From Bacillota bacterium (GTDB lineage: Bacteria; Bacillota; Clostridia; Lachnospirales; Lachnospiraceae): 64,000 nucleotides of DNA. The translations under genes were made by a program, and so were the position numbers. The notes beneath the pieces are model-generated. The model did no database searches. It was not told the DNA's origin and saw nothing but the letters and a program-made list of their open reading frames with translations. Of the stretch, positions 42,785 to 51,722 are shown piece by piece. Within the stretch, counting starts at the first letter, position 1, and the number at the start of each line of letters is the position of its first letter. The stretch is taken from positions 434,001 through 498,000 of the forward strand of contig JAEWMB010000020.1 in assembly GCA_023457255.1 (NCBI GenBank). Reading direction: 5' to 3'.

Positions 42785-43807
42785 TTATTCTTCTGCCTTT
42801 TTCTTCACATCATTCACCAGATTATATCGCTCTCTTACCTGTTCCTCTACCTCTTCTAAAATTCCCGGATTCTCCCTTAAGAATACTTTTGCATTCTCAC
42901 GTCCTTGCCCAATCTTTGCCTCATTATAGGCATACCAAGCACCGCTCTTTATGATAATACCTTCGTTCGCTGCCAAATCCAGAATATCTCCTTCTCTTGA
43001 GATTCCCTGACCAAACATAATATCGAATTCTGCTTCCTTAAATGGCGGTGCAATTTTATTCTTCACAACCTTAATTCTTGTTCTGCTGCCAACAATATCT
43101 CCGCCCTGTTTTAATGATTCAATCCTCCGAACATCCAAACGAATGGAGGAATAGAATTTTAACGCACGGCCACCCGTTGTTGTCTCCGGATTACCAAACA
43201 TAACACCAACTTTCTCACGAAGCTGATTAATAAAGATTACGATACAGTTTGACTTGCTGATTACCGCAGTCAGCTTACGAAGTGCCTGTGACATTAGCCT
43301 TGCTTGCAAACCGACATGAGAATCCCCCATGTCACCATCAATCTCGGCCCTCGGTACTAAGGCTGCAACTGAGTCGACGATAACAATATCAACCGCACCG
43401 GAACGAACCATCGTCTCTGTGATCTCAAGTGCCTGCTCTCCATTATCCGGCTGTGAAATATATAAGTTATCAATATCTACTCCTATCTTCTTTGCATAAA
43501 CAGGGTCCAGAGCATGCTCCGCATCTATAAAACCTGCGATACCGCCTCTTTTTTGAACCTCGGCAACCATATGGAGCGCTACCGTTGTCTTACCACTACT
43601 TTCCGGACCATATACCTCAACAATTCTTCCCTTTGGAATACCGCCAAGACCTAATGCGATATCGAGGCTGATAGAACCTGTAGGTACTGTCTCTATGTTC
43701 ATATGGGCTCCTGTATCCCCCAGTTTCATCACAGAACCCTTGCCATATTGTTTTTCTATCTGCGCAAGAGCAGATTCTAATGCTTTTATCTTATCCTCAT
43801 TCGCCAT
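42785..43807 (-). CDS. recA: Recombinase RecA
   Basis: Homologous-recombination ATPase and SOS co-protease. The start MANEDKIKALESALAQIEKQ at 43807 (340 residues) follows AAAAGGAG; the upstream ten codons in frame are not supported. Walker A GPESSGKTT is near residue 66, Walker B VIVDSV near 140, and the L2 loop includes GNPETTTGGRALKFYSS. C-terminal acidic tail is short. A LexA-type box and a strong promoter precede it. recX follows directly. Confidence 0.98.
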   Translation of the reverse strand: MANEDKIKALESALAQIEKQYGKGSVMKLGDTGAHMNIETVPTGSISLDIALGLGGIPKGRIVEVYGPESSGKTTVALHMVAEVQKRGGIAGFIDAEHALDPVYAKKIGVDIDNLYISQPDNGEQALEITETMVRSGAVDIVIVDSVAALVPRAEIDGDMGDSHVGLQARLMSQALRKLTAVISKSNCIVIFINQLREKVGVMFGNPETTTGGRALKFYSSIRLDVRRIESLKQGGDIVGSRTRIKVVKNKIAPPFKEAEFDIMFGQGISREGDILDLAANEGIIIKSGAWYAYNEAKIGQGRENAKVFLRENPGILEEVEEQVRERYNLVNDVKKKAEE

Positions 43808-43830
43808 GTTACTTCTCCTTTTCCCTGCAC

Positions 43831-43844
43831 CAAACATGTGTTCT
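43831..43844 (-). promoter_or_regulatory. LexA/DinR-type SOS box of recA
   Basis: AGAACACATGTTTG matches the Firmicutes SOS pattern GAACNNNNGTTY, and sits between the recA -10 box and its ribosome-binding site. Confidence 0.75.
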
Positions 43845-43856
43845 TATTCTGCTATC

Positions 43857-43885
43857 ATCTTATCTTATTCTAAGTTTTTTGTCAA
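43857..43885 (-). promoter_or_regulatory. Sigma-A promoter of recA
   Basis: TTGACA and TAAGAT with 17 bp spacing. The SOS box lies 12 bp downstream of the -10. The remaining bases 43886-44230 contain no other gene before the BFD-like gene. Confidence 0.75.
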
Positions 43886-44230
43886 TACCTTATCCAAACA
43901 AATATCGAGTAATCGAATACGAAGGAGGAAGCCTTATCCTAGGTATATTTATAGTATACGAAAGCCTGGATGGCTTGTAAATAATAGAATAGAAAACAAG
44001 GTTGAGAAAAAAATCAAGATTTTTCATACTATTGCACAATCCTGTTCATTCTATCTTCTTTTGTTTAGCAGCTACTTCATGAATGAAAACTTAATTTTTG
44101 TGTACAATAGTAACGTAGTTCATGAAATAAGTATGATTCTATGAAAATAAACCGACTCAAATCTGTCTCATTATTCGGAATATGTACTTAGGGGCTATGG
44201 CAAAATAGAAAATAATGTTGAGGTAAAAAT

Positions 44231-44413
44231 ATGAACGATGACGATATTATCTGTACATGTTATGATGTGACTGTGAAAGACATCAAAGATGCTTATGCAA
44301 ATGGTGCCACAACCTTAGAAGCAATCGAAGAAACTACTCAGGCAGGTACACTTTGCGGTGTTTGTATTGAAGATCTGGAAAGTCTGCTTGATACTTTAAG
44401 CAAACAAGAATAA
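44231..44413 (+). CDS. BFD-like 2Fe-2S binding protein
   Basis: A 60-residue protein of the bacterioferritin-associated ferredoxin/NifU-like 2Fe-2S family. Four cysteines are placed as CTC near residue 8 (C-x-C) and CGVC near residue 43 (C-x2-C), which binds one 2Fe-2S cluster. Start ATG lies behind GTTGAGG. It is a single gene between recA and ilvA, divergent from recA, with a terminator after it. Electron partner unknown; it may serve iron storage or a reductase. Confidence 0.85.
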   Translation: MNDDDIICTCYDVTVKDIKDAYANGATTLEAIEETTQAGTLCGVCIEDLESLLDTLSKQE

Positions 44414-44427
44414 CCGGCCGATAAAAT

Positions 44428-44473
44428 GGGTTACCACAGTAACGATAGCATTCTATCTTATCTGCGGTAACCC
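44428..44473. terminator. Bidirectional terminator between bfd-like gene and ilvA
   Basis: Stem GGGTTACC.CAG paired with CTG.GGTAACCC around a 22-base loop. A short ATTTTAT tract follows on the minus strand. Confidence 0.65.
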
Positions 44474-44481
44474 CTTATATG

Positions 44482-45702
44482 CTACATATAGGTACCCTTT
44501 GGCTGTATCAGTTTTGGACTATAGCCTTTTTTTTCTAAGGCTTTGACTATTGCTTTCTTATGTTCATGTCCAAAGGCTTCTAAGGTAATTACAAGTTCTA
44601 CGGCAGTATTACGATTAATACTCACAAACTGGTTGTGTTCTAACCGAATTACATTTCCCTGTTCTTTTGCAATCACAGAAGCTACATTTACTAATTCACC
44701 AGGCTTATCCGGTAATTGCACCGATACTGTAAATATTCTGCCTCTTTCAATTAATCCATGCTGTACGATGGAGGACATCGTAATCACATCCATATTTCCA
44801 CCGCTAAGAATAGAAACCACCTTTTTGCCCGTCACATCTAATTTCTTCAAAGCCGCTACGGTAAGTAACCCTGAATTTTCAACAATCATCTTATGATTTT
44901 CAACCATATCAAGGAAACTGACAATTAACTCTTTATCCTCAACTGTAATAATACCATCCACATTACTTTGTATGTATGGAAAAATCACATCTCCAGGCGT
45001 CTTTACAGCAGTACCATCAGCAATCGTATCCACCAGTGGTAAGGTCACAACATGTCCTGTTTTTAAGGATTCCTGCATACAATTTGCGCCGCAGGGCTCC
45101 ACCCCAATCACTTTAATATTGGGATTTAATAATTTTACCAGTGTAGATACGCCGGCAAGTAAGCCGCCCCCGCCAACAGGACATAAGATAATATCAACCG
45201 TCGGAAGTTCCTTGATAATTTCCATAGCAATGCTGCCTTGTCCGGTCGCTACAACTTCATCATTAAATGGATGAATAAACGTATATCCATGGTCTTTTGC
45301 CAAATCAAGTGCGTGCTGACAGGCCTCATCATAAACATTACCATACAAAATTACTTCTGCACCATAACTTTTGGTACGATTCACTTTGATTAACGGGGTC
45401 GTCGTCGGCATTACGATGACTGCTTTTGCCCCATAGATTTTTGCCGCATAAGCAACTCCTTGCGCGTGGTTTCCGGCGGATGCGGTAATTAAGCCTTTTT
45501 CTCTTTCTTCTTCTGATAAAGTACTGATCTTGTAATATGCACCTCTTACCTTATATGCACCGGTAAACTGCATATTTTCAGGCTTTAAATACACTTTGTT
45601 CCCTGTCATTTCCGAAAAATAATCACTGTACACAAGCTTTGTACGGTTGGTTACTTTTATGACCGCTTCACTGGCTTCTTCAAATTTTTCCAATGTCATC
45701 AT
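44482..45702 (-). CDS. ilvA: Catabolic-type threonine dehydratase with ACT domain
   Basis: PLP enzyme converting threonine to 2-oxobutyrate and ammonia. From the ATG at 45702 it has 406 residues; two other start codons lie within 6 bp and an upstream frame has weaker support. The PLP lysine is in QFTGAYKVRG, the phosphate loop is GGGGLLAG, and a C-terminal ACT-like domain (RIFTVSVQLPDKPGELVNVA, about 320 onward) is typical of the TdcB/IlvA short form. Isoleucine biosynthesis or threonine catabolism are both possible. No T-box is seen upstream. Confidence 0.88.
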   Translation of the reverse strand: MMTLEKFEEASEAVIKVTNRTKLVYSDYFSEMTGNKVYLKPENMQFTGAYKVRGAYYKISTLSEEEREKGLITASAGNHAQGVAYAAKIYGAKAVIVMPTTTPLIKVNRTKSYGAEVILYGNVYDEACQHALDLAKDHGYTFIHPFNDEVVATGQGSIAMEIIKELPTVDIILCPVGGGGLLAGVSTLVKLLNPNIKVIGVEPCGANCMQESLKTGHVVTLPLVDTIADGTAVKTPGDVIFPYIQSNVDGIITVEDKELIVSFLDMVENHKMIVENSGLLTVAALKKLDVTGKKVVSILSGGNMDVITMSSIVQHGLIERGRIFTVSVQLPDKPGELVNVASVIAKEQGNVIRLEHNQFVSINRNTAVELVITLEAFGHEHKKAIVKALEKKGYSPKLIQPKGTYM

Positions 45703-45776
45703 CGTCATGTTCTCCTTCCCTGCGCAGACTTTTCTGCACATCTATAGGTCTCATAAATATGGATACCTAGCTGAAA

Positions 45777-45799
45777 CGACAACCCGCATTGGGTTGTCG
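45777..45799 (-). terminator. Hairpin between ftsY and ilvA
   Basis: A perfect 9-bp stem CGACAACCC/GGGTTGTCG with a five-base loop, followed on the minus strand by only TTTC, so termination may be partial. Confidence 0.55.
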
Positions 45800-45820
45800 C
45801 TTGCCTCTTTACTCTTAAAC

Positions 45821-46753
45821 TTATTTGTTATCCGCAGCAAATAATGCTTTAATAAAATCATCCGGATTAAACTTCTGTAAATCATCAATCTGCTCACCAA
45901 CACCAATATATTTTACCGGTATCTTTAATTCCGATTGAATTGCAATTGCGATGCCACCTTTTGCAGTACCGTCTAACTTGGTAAGGACGATACCGGTAAT
46001 ATCTGCAACTTCATCGAATTGCTTTGCTTGTGCTAAAGCATTCTGTCCTGTAGTCCCATCTAATACTACAAGCGTCTCACGGAAAGCTCCCGGATATTCT
46101 CTTTCTATTACACGGTCAATTTTGCGAAGCTCTTCCATAAGGTTTTTCTTATTGTGTAAACGCCCTGCCGTATCGCAGATCAAGATATCTACATTACGAG
46201 CCTTTGCTGCCGTCACGGCATCATAAATTACCGCTGCCGGGTCGGAACCTTCTTTCTGAGCTATAATATCTACATGAGCACGATTTGCCCATTCCGTTAG
46301 CTGCTCAATTGCTGCTGCACGAAAGGTATCTGCCGCTGCGACCATAACCTTTTTTCCGTCATCCTTTAATTGACCTGCTAATTTACCAACACTGGTTGTT
46401 TTCCCAACACCATTCACACCAATTAACAGTACAACCGATTTATGCTTTTCAAACTCGTAAGCATCCTCCGGCAGGCTCATCTGCTCTCGCATACTTGCCA
46501 TTAATAATTCACGGCACTCACTTGGCTCTTTTATTTTATTTTCTTTTACCTTATTTTTAAGATTTTCAATAATAGCGGTTGTGGCATTAATCCCCAAATC
46601 AGCCATAATCAGTGTTTCTTCCAATTCTTCATAGAAGTCATCATCAATATTTGATGAGCCTGTGAAAATTGATTCTATACTGGAAATTACATTATTTCTA
46701 GTCTTTGCTAAACCAGAAGCCAGACGACTGAAAAACCCTTTCTTTTCTCCCAA
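45821..46753 (-). CDS. ftsY: Signal recognition particle receptor FtsY
   Basis: Membrane-associated SRP receptor GTPase that docks ribosome-Ffh complexes. The start is read as the TTG at 46753 (MGEKKGFFSRLASGLAKTRN), with AGAGG eight bases upstream; a GTG three codons earlier lies inside that ribosome-binding site. P-loop GVNGVGKTT is near residue 112, DTAGRLHN and TKLDGTAKGG follow. The N-terminal acidic extension is short, common in Clostridia. It follows smc and precedes ilvA. Length is 310. Confidence 0.95.
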   Translation of the reverse strand: MGEKKGFFSRLASGLAKTRNNVISSIESIFTGSSNIDDDFYEELEETLIMADLGINATTAIIENLKNKVKENKIKEPSECRELLMASMREQMSLPEDAYEFEKHKSVVLLIGVNGVGKTTSVGKLAGQLKDDGKKVMVAAADTFRAAAIEQLTEWANRAHVDIIAQKEGSDPAAVIYDAVTAAKARNVDILICDTAGRLHNKKNLMEELRKIDRVIEREYPGAFRETLVVLDGTTGQNALAQAKQFDEVADITGIVLTKLDGTAKGGIAIAIQSELKIPVKYIGVGEQIDDLQKFNPDDFIKALFAADNK

Positions 46754-46970
46754 AGCATTCACCTCTAATCAACATTTCTTGCTGTAAATAAATAACATGA
46801 AACCCTTTACAACAATTACGTACTTTTTATAATATTTCTTTTTTATAATTCTGTCAACAGCAAAATGGACATGTTAACAAAGAAGAGTGACCCGTTAGAG
46901 ACATTCTTAAGTGTGAGGTTAGAAAATTTTTAAGCTCCATACTTTGGTGCCTTTCGAGCTTTTCTTCACA

Positions 46971-49900
46971 CTAACTATCTAAATTATCTTCGATAAGGCT
47001 CACACTTACTAAAGTTGAAACACCTTTTTCCTGCATGGTAATACCATATAACACGTCAGCAGCCGCCATAGTTCCTCTGCGGTGAGTAATAATAATAAAC
47101 TGGGTATCCCTGGTAAGTTTATGGAGATAGTTCGCAAATCTCTTTACGTTGGAATCATCAAGTGCCGCCTCAATCTCATCGAGAAGGCAGAACGGAGACG
47201 GTTTTAAGTTCTGAATTGCAAATAAAAGAGAGATTGCAGTGAGTGCTTTTTCACCACCGGATAATTGCATCATATTTTGAAGTTTCTTTCCCGGCGGTTG
47301 TGCAATAATCCGAATTCCGGCTTCTAAAATATCCTCACCCTCTGTAAGCTCCAAGGTCCCTTTCCCACCGCCAAAAAGTTCCTTAAATACAACATCAAAT
47401 TGCGCTTTAATATCAGCAAACTTTTCTTCAAACTGCCTTCTCATTTCTTCGTCCAGCTCATGAATAATACCCAAGAGACTTTCTTCGGCAGCAATTAAAT
47501 CCGCTTTCTGGGCTGTTAAAAATTCAAAACGTTCCGAAAGATTCTTATAATCCTCTATTGCATTGACATTAACATCACCTAAGGATTTAATACTATTTTT
47601 AAGCTCCGCAATTCCTTTTTTATTGGAAACCGGATTGTTTAACTCTTCTTCCTGATATTCTGTGGCAGTACCAACCGTCAATTCATATTCTTCCCACATA
47701 TAACTAATTTGTGCATCCAAAACCTCGGATAATTTTTCCTTTTGATTTTGAAGCCGAAAAGTTTCTTTATCAAGAATTCCAAGACGATTCTGAAGTTCTT
47801 CTCTAACCGACACAAATCTTTTATAATTTTGGCCCATGGCATCCTTTTGCTCACTTGCCTTTGTAATCTGTTCTTCCAGTATGTAAAGCTGTTCCAAATC
47901 TCCTTGCTTTTTCTTTAAATTTACCGCGATTTGTGCTTCACGTTGATTTTTTTGTTCCGTAGAGTTTTCCGCTTCTCTTCGCAGCTCCTCTTCCTCTGAT
48001 GCCAGTGTCTCTATATCACGGCGTACACGACGCATATTTTCCAACACATATTGTATGCTTTGTTCCAGATTCGAGGATTCGACCAAGAGAGCGGAAGCTT
48101 CCTCCGTGGAATTTTGCTTCGCCATTCGTTCCTTCACAAGACATTGATTGCATTCGTCAATTCGCTGCTCCTTTTGCGCAGCTTTTCTTTCGTTGTCAAT
48201 CAAAGAATTCTTAAGGTTATCCATGTTAACCTTAAGTTCCTGATTCTGATCTTCCATTAACTTGAGCTCATTCATAAATTCCAGAAAAGTATGGCGCATT
48301 CCATCCAGCTTTTCCTGTTCTTGTCTTTGATTCATTTTTGCTGTATTGGCTTCTACCGACAATTCGGACAACCTCGTTTGGTTTGTCTCAATAGTCTCTC
48401 TCATCAAATGCCGCTGCTCTTTAAAATTAAGAATATCTTCATTCAATTTTGTAACTTCATTTTTCAGAATAAGTACATTTTCCTCTAATTCTTCAATCTC
48501 CCTGCGCCTGGACAATAGATTACCGGAATTTTTATATGCTCCGCCGGAGAGTGACCCTCCTGGACTTAACTGTTCACCTTCAAGCGTCACAATTCGTAAA
48601 CTATACTTATACTTTTTTGATAACGCTATCGCGTGGTCTATATGATCAACGACGTAAGTTCTTCCAAGTAAATACTTTAATAAATTATCAAATCTACTCT
48701 CTGCATGAACCAAAGAACTCGCAAGTCCAACGACTCCCTCTTCTGTTAACACCTGTTCATTTACTGAAATACTCCCCTGTATACTAGTCAGCGGTAAAAA
48801 AGTGGCTCGTCCATGCCTTCCTTGTTTTAAAAATTCGATCAGCCTTTTTGCCGTGTCCTCATTATCCGTTACGATATTTTGGATATTTCCTCCCAGTGCT
48901 GTCTCAATTGCAGTTTCATAATTCTTGTCCACCTTAACTATGTCGGCCACAACACCGATGATACCGGGTACTTGTTCTTTCTGTTCCATAATGCGGCGAA
49001 TGCTGTTACCATATCCGTCATACCGCTCAGTCAAGTTCTTAAGGGAATCCAGCTTCGCGTTTATGGATAAATAGGATTGATTCTTTTGATTCGATGCTGC
49101 AGCCCCTTGGTCAATTTTTTTCTGAAGTTCCTCGATATTCTTTACTAACTCTTGATTCTCTGAAGTAACACCAGCTATCTGTTCCATAATATGAGCAGTA
49201 TTTGATTTTAATTCCTCTAATCGAATACCAAGAGAAGACTCCTCACTTTTTATCTTTAAAATCTTTTGATTAATCTCAGCTTTTTTGATTGAATTTTGCT
49301 CATTGATGGTTTCATAACGTTGCAGATTTGTCTTTATATTTGAATTGTCGTTTAAAATTCGAAAGATTTCATTGTTGCAGGATTCAATCTCCTTCGTATA
49401 TTCTTGAATACGCTCTTCCAGCTGAAACATAGCTTGGCTGCTTCGCGATTTTTGTTCCTCTAATGTCCGTAATTTTTCATCGATCTCTTGTTTTTCCTTA
49501 CGGTATCCATCTAATTCAGAAAACTTCTTTTGCGCATTTGCTTTGATAGAATCAATCCGGGACTGAAATGAGTTTTCATTCTGCGTTATAGAAATAACCT
49601 GTTCTTTTAAGACCTTAATCTCACCGTCAGTCTTTTCCATACTAAGCTGCAACTCATTTTTGCATGATTTCGCAGCTTCAAGTTCCTCTCCTAACTGTTC
49701 TAGTTCTACTTCCAGCCTTTCATATTCTGTCTTGACTTTATCAAACTCATGTTTAGTTTGGCTAAAATCCTCTGTTACGATTTGGGTTTTATTATCAACC
49801 TCAATCTTTAATTGATTATTCTTCTCGTACTCAATTAAAAACTGATTTACTTCTAATTTCTTAAGCTGTTCCTTAAGAAGTAAATATTCTTTCGCCACTT

Positions 49901-50528
49901 CCGATTGTTTCGCAAGTGGTCCAATCTGTCTCTCAATTTCCGATATAATGTCACTAACACGTGAAAGGTTGAGTCGTTCTGCTTCAAGATCACGTTCCGC
50001 CATCGTCTTTCTTTTTTTGAATTTAACAATTCCGGCAGCCTCGTCAAAAAGTTCTCTTCTCTCTTCTGGCTTTCCACTTAAAATCTTATCAATTTGCCCC
50101 TGACCAATGATAGAATAGCCCTCTTTGCCAATGCCCGTATCCATAAATAGCTCTTGTACATCCCGTAATCTGCAGTTCGAACCGTTAATCATGTACTCAC
50201 TTTCTCCGGAACGATAGACACGTCTTGATATCGTCACCTCTTCATATTCAATCGGCAATTTATGGTCAGAATTGTCCAGGGTAATTGCTACATAGGCAAA
50301 CCCCAGTGACTTCCTCATCTGAGTTCCGGAAAAAATAACATCCTGCATATTAGCACCACGGAGCTGCTTTGCACTTTGTTCACCTAAAACCCAGCGAACT
50401 GCGTCTGCAACATTGCTTTTACCACTGCCATTTGGTCCAACAATACCGGTAATTCCATTGTTAAATTGAAACGTTATTTTGTTTGCAAACGATTTAAAAC
50501 CATGAACCTCAATACTCTTTAAATACAT
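46971..50528 (-). CDS. smc: Chromosome partition protein Smc
   Basis: Condensin ATPase that compacts and segregates the chromosome. The start MYLKSIEVHGFKSFANK at 50528 follows GAGG; a 13-codon longer frame is unsupported. The 1185-residue protein has N-terminal Walker A GPNGSGKSN near residue 32. Two long coiled coils (about 170-500 and 680-1020) flank a hinge domain rich in GYGNSIRRIMEQK and GVVADIVKVD. C-terminal signature LSGGEKALT and Walker B LLDEIEAALDDSN complete it. It lies between rnc and ftsY, the standard Firmicutes order. Confidence 0.97.
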   Translation of the reverse strand: MYLKSIEVHGFKSFANKITFQFNNGITGIVGPNGSGKSNVADAVRWVLGEQSAKQLRGANMQDVIFSGTQMRKSLGFAYVAITLDNSDHKLPIEYEEVTISRRVYRSGESEYMINGSNCRLRDVQELFMDTGIGKEGYSIIGQGQIDKILSGKPEERRELFDEAAGIVKFKKRKTMAERDLEAERLNLSRVSDIISEIERQIGPLAKQSEVAKEYLLLKEQLKKLEVNQFLIEYEKNNQLKIEVDNKTQIVTEDFSQTKHEFDKVKTEYERLEVELEQLGEELEAAKSCKNELQLSMEKTDGEIKVLKEQVISITQNENSFQSRIDSIKANAQKKFSELDGYRKEKQEIDEKLRTLEEQKSRSSQAMFQLEERIQEYTKEIESCNNEIFRILNDNSNIKTNLQRYETINEQNSIKKAEINQKILKIKSEESSLGIRLEELKSNTAHIMEQIAGVTSENQELVKNIEELQKKIDQGAAASNQKNQSYLSINAKLDSLKNLTERYDGYGNSIRRIMEQKEQVPGIIGVVADIVKVDKNYETAIETALGGNIQNIVTDNEDTAKRLIEFLKQGRHGRATFLPLTSIQGSISVNEQVLTEEGVVGLASSLVHAESRFDNLLKYLLGRTYVVDHIDHAIALSKKYKYSLRIVTLEGEQLSPGGSLSGGAYKNSGNLLSRRREIEELEENVLILKNEVTKLNEDILNFKEQRHLMRETIETNQTRLSELSVEANTAKMNQRQEQEKLDGMRHTFLEFMNELKLMEDQNQELKVNMDNLKNSLIDNERKAAQKEQRIDECNQCLVKERMAKQNSTEEASALLVESSNLEQSIQYVLENMRRVRRDIETLASEEEELRREAENSTEQKNQREAQIAVNLKKKQGDLEQLYILEEQITKASEQKDAMGQNYKRFVSVREELQNRLGILDKETFRLQNQKEKLSEVLDAQISYMWEEYELTVGTATEYQEEELNNPVSNKKGIAELKNSIKSLGDVNVNAIEDYKNLSERFEFLTAQKADLIAAEESLLGIIHELDEEMRRQFEEKFADIKAQFDVVFKELFGGGKGTLELTEGEDILEAGIRIIAQPPGKKLQNMMQLSGGEKALTAISLLFAIQNLKPSPFCLLDEIEAALDDSNVKRFANYLHKLTRDTQFIIITHRRGTMAAADVLYGITMQEKGVSTLVSVSLIEDNLDS

Positions 50529-50622
50529 TGTTTCCCTCATTTCCGCGTTGTTTTTTGCGCTTCCCAAGTTTGTATGTGCAGCGCAGACACAAACTTGCTG
50601 AGTAAAAGATTATTTTTTTCAC

Positions 50623-51330
50623 TCATACTTGTAATTTTCGCAATTGTAGAATAGAGCGATATGCCGCTTCCTGCTCTGCGGCTTTCTTCGTACGTCCGGT
50701 TCCAATTTCTAAACGTTCCTCATCCATCTTGGCCACTACCGTAAATTTCTTATTGTGATCCGGTCCGGCCTCCTGAAGCAATTCATAGCTTAGATGTTTT
50801 TTATAATCACTTTGAACAATTTCTTGCAAGATAGTCTTGCTATCATAAAAGAGCTTCTTATGTTCAATATCAGCTAATATATAATTACCAATAAACTCTT
50901 TTGCATTAGCAAAACCACCATCCAAATAGATAGCGCCAATAACCGCTTCTAAAGCATCGGAAAGAATAGAGTCCCTGTCTCTTCCTCCTGTGGCATCTTC
51001 CCCTTTTCCGAGAAATACATAACTTCCCAAACTAAGTTCTCTGGCACATAATGCAAGTGTTTGCTCACATACCATACTAGCTCGCAATTTTGTTAAATCT
51101 CCTTCCGGCATCTTGGAATGTTTTGAAAACAGCCACTCACTCGTAGTTAACTCTAACACTGCATCTCCTAAAAACTCCAAACGTTCATTATTGGCTAATT
51201 TACTTAACCTCTTCTCATTTGCAAAGGAGCTATGCGTTAAAGCCTGTCTTAATAGACCTGGTTGCCCAAACGTATAACCAATCTTTTGTTCAAATTCTCC
51301 CAACATTTTTTTTGCTGATAATTCTCCCAT
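50623..51330 (-). CDS. rnc: Ribonuclease III
   Basis: Double-strand-specific endoribonuclease that processes rRNA and mRNA. The 235-residue protein has the catalytic signature NERLEFLGDAVLE near residue 47 and a second acidic site in DALEAVIGAIYLDGG. The C-terminal dsRNA-binding domain (about 160-230) contains GRTKKAAEQEAA. Start ATG follows AATGAGG. Upstream lie three tandem palindromic repeats and the acpP terminator, so its own promoter is not evident and expression may depend on read-through or on the repeats. Confidence 0.96.
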   Translation of the reverse strand: MGELSAKKMLGEFEQKIGYTFGQPGLLRQALTHSSFANEKRLSKLANNERLEFLGDAVLELTTSEWLFSKHSKMPEGDLTKLRASMVCEQTLALCARELSLGSYVFLGKGEDATGGRDRDSILSDALEAVIGAIYLDGGFANAKEFIGNYILADIEHKKLFYDSKTILQEIVQSDYKKHLSYELLQEAGPDHNKKFTVVAKMDEERLEIGTGRTKKAAEQEAAYRSILQLRKLQV

Positions 51331-51355
51331 TATTCACCTCATTCTAAAGCATTCT

Positions 51356-51414
51356 AGTTCTCTCATAGAGAGATAGTTCTCTCATAGAGAGATAGTTCTC
51401 TCTCATAGAGAGAA
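51356..51414. repeat. Three tandem palindromic repeats upstream of rnc
   Basis: Units AGTTCTCTCATAGAGAGAT occupy 51356-51374 and 51375-51393; a third, 2-bp longer unit fills 51394-51414. Each is a palindrome: the third is GTTCTCTCT-CAT-AGAGAGAAC, a perfect 9-bp stem. They lie between the acpP terminator and the rnc start. Confidence 0.85.
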
Positions 51415-51417
51415 CGG

Positions 51418-51457
51418 AAAAAAGGGTGTTGCCATCTGCACCGCTAAGGCAACACCC
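51418..51457 (-). terminator. Terminator of acpP
   Basis: A perfect 10-bp stem GGGTGTTGCC/GGCAACACCC with a 14-base loop, followed on the minus strand by six T residues. Confidence 0.92.
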
Positions 51458-51464
51458 AATCATA

Positions 51465-51695
51465 TTATTCCAATGCATTCTTGATTTGTTCCACTGCATC
51501 CGCAACTGTTACAATATTCTCTGCCTCTTCATTTGGAATCTCGATATCGAATTCTTCTTCGATTCCCATAATAATTTGGTAGATATCCAAAGAATCTGCT
51601 CCCAAGTCATCAATAAAGGTTGTCTCCATTGCAATTTCTTCTGCTTCGATGTTTAATACTTCCCCAATAATTTTCTGTAATTTTTCAAATTCCAT
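51465..51695 (-). CDS. acpP: Acyl carrier protein
   Basis: Carries growing acyl chains on 4'-phosphopantetheine in fatty acid synthesis. The 76-residue acidic protein has the attachment motif DLGADSLDI near residue 34 with the modified serine. Start ATG follows GAAAGG. It is immediately downstream of plsX, which uses acyl-ACP, and ends in a strong terminator before rnc. Confidence 0.97.
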   Translation of the reverse strand: MEFEKLQKIIGEVLNIEAEEIAMETTFIDDLGADSLDIYQIIMGIEEEFDIEIPNEEAENIVTVADAVEQIKNALE

Positions 51696-51722
51696 AACGT
51701 TTTCCTTTCTTACTCGCGATTT

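Noticed and set aside
43979..44232. Two similar A-rich stretches (near 43987 and 44205) upstream of the BFD-like gene, sharing ATAGAAAA and GTTGAG
   Set aside because: Low complexity; about 26 of 32 bases match, but this can arise by composition alone.
45703..45820. T-box or other riboswitch upstream of ilvA
   Set aside because: The gap has only a small GC hairpin and a 5-bp GCAGA/TCTGC hairpin; no T-box sequence (TGGNACCGCG-like) is present.
51356..51414. Possible CRISPR array
   Set aside because: The repeats are directly adjacent, without spacers, and only three copies are present.
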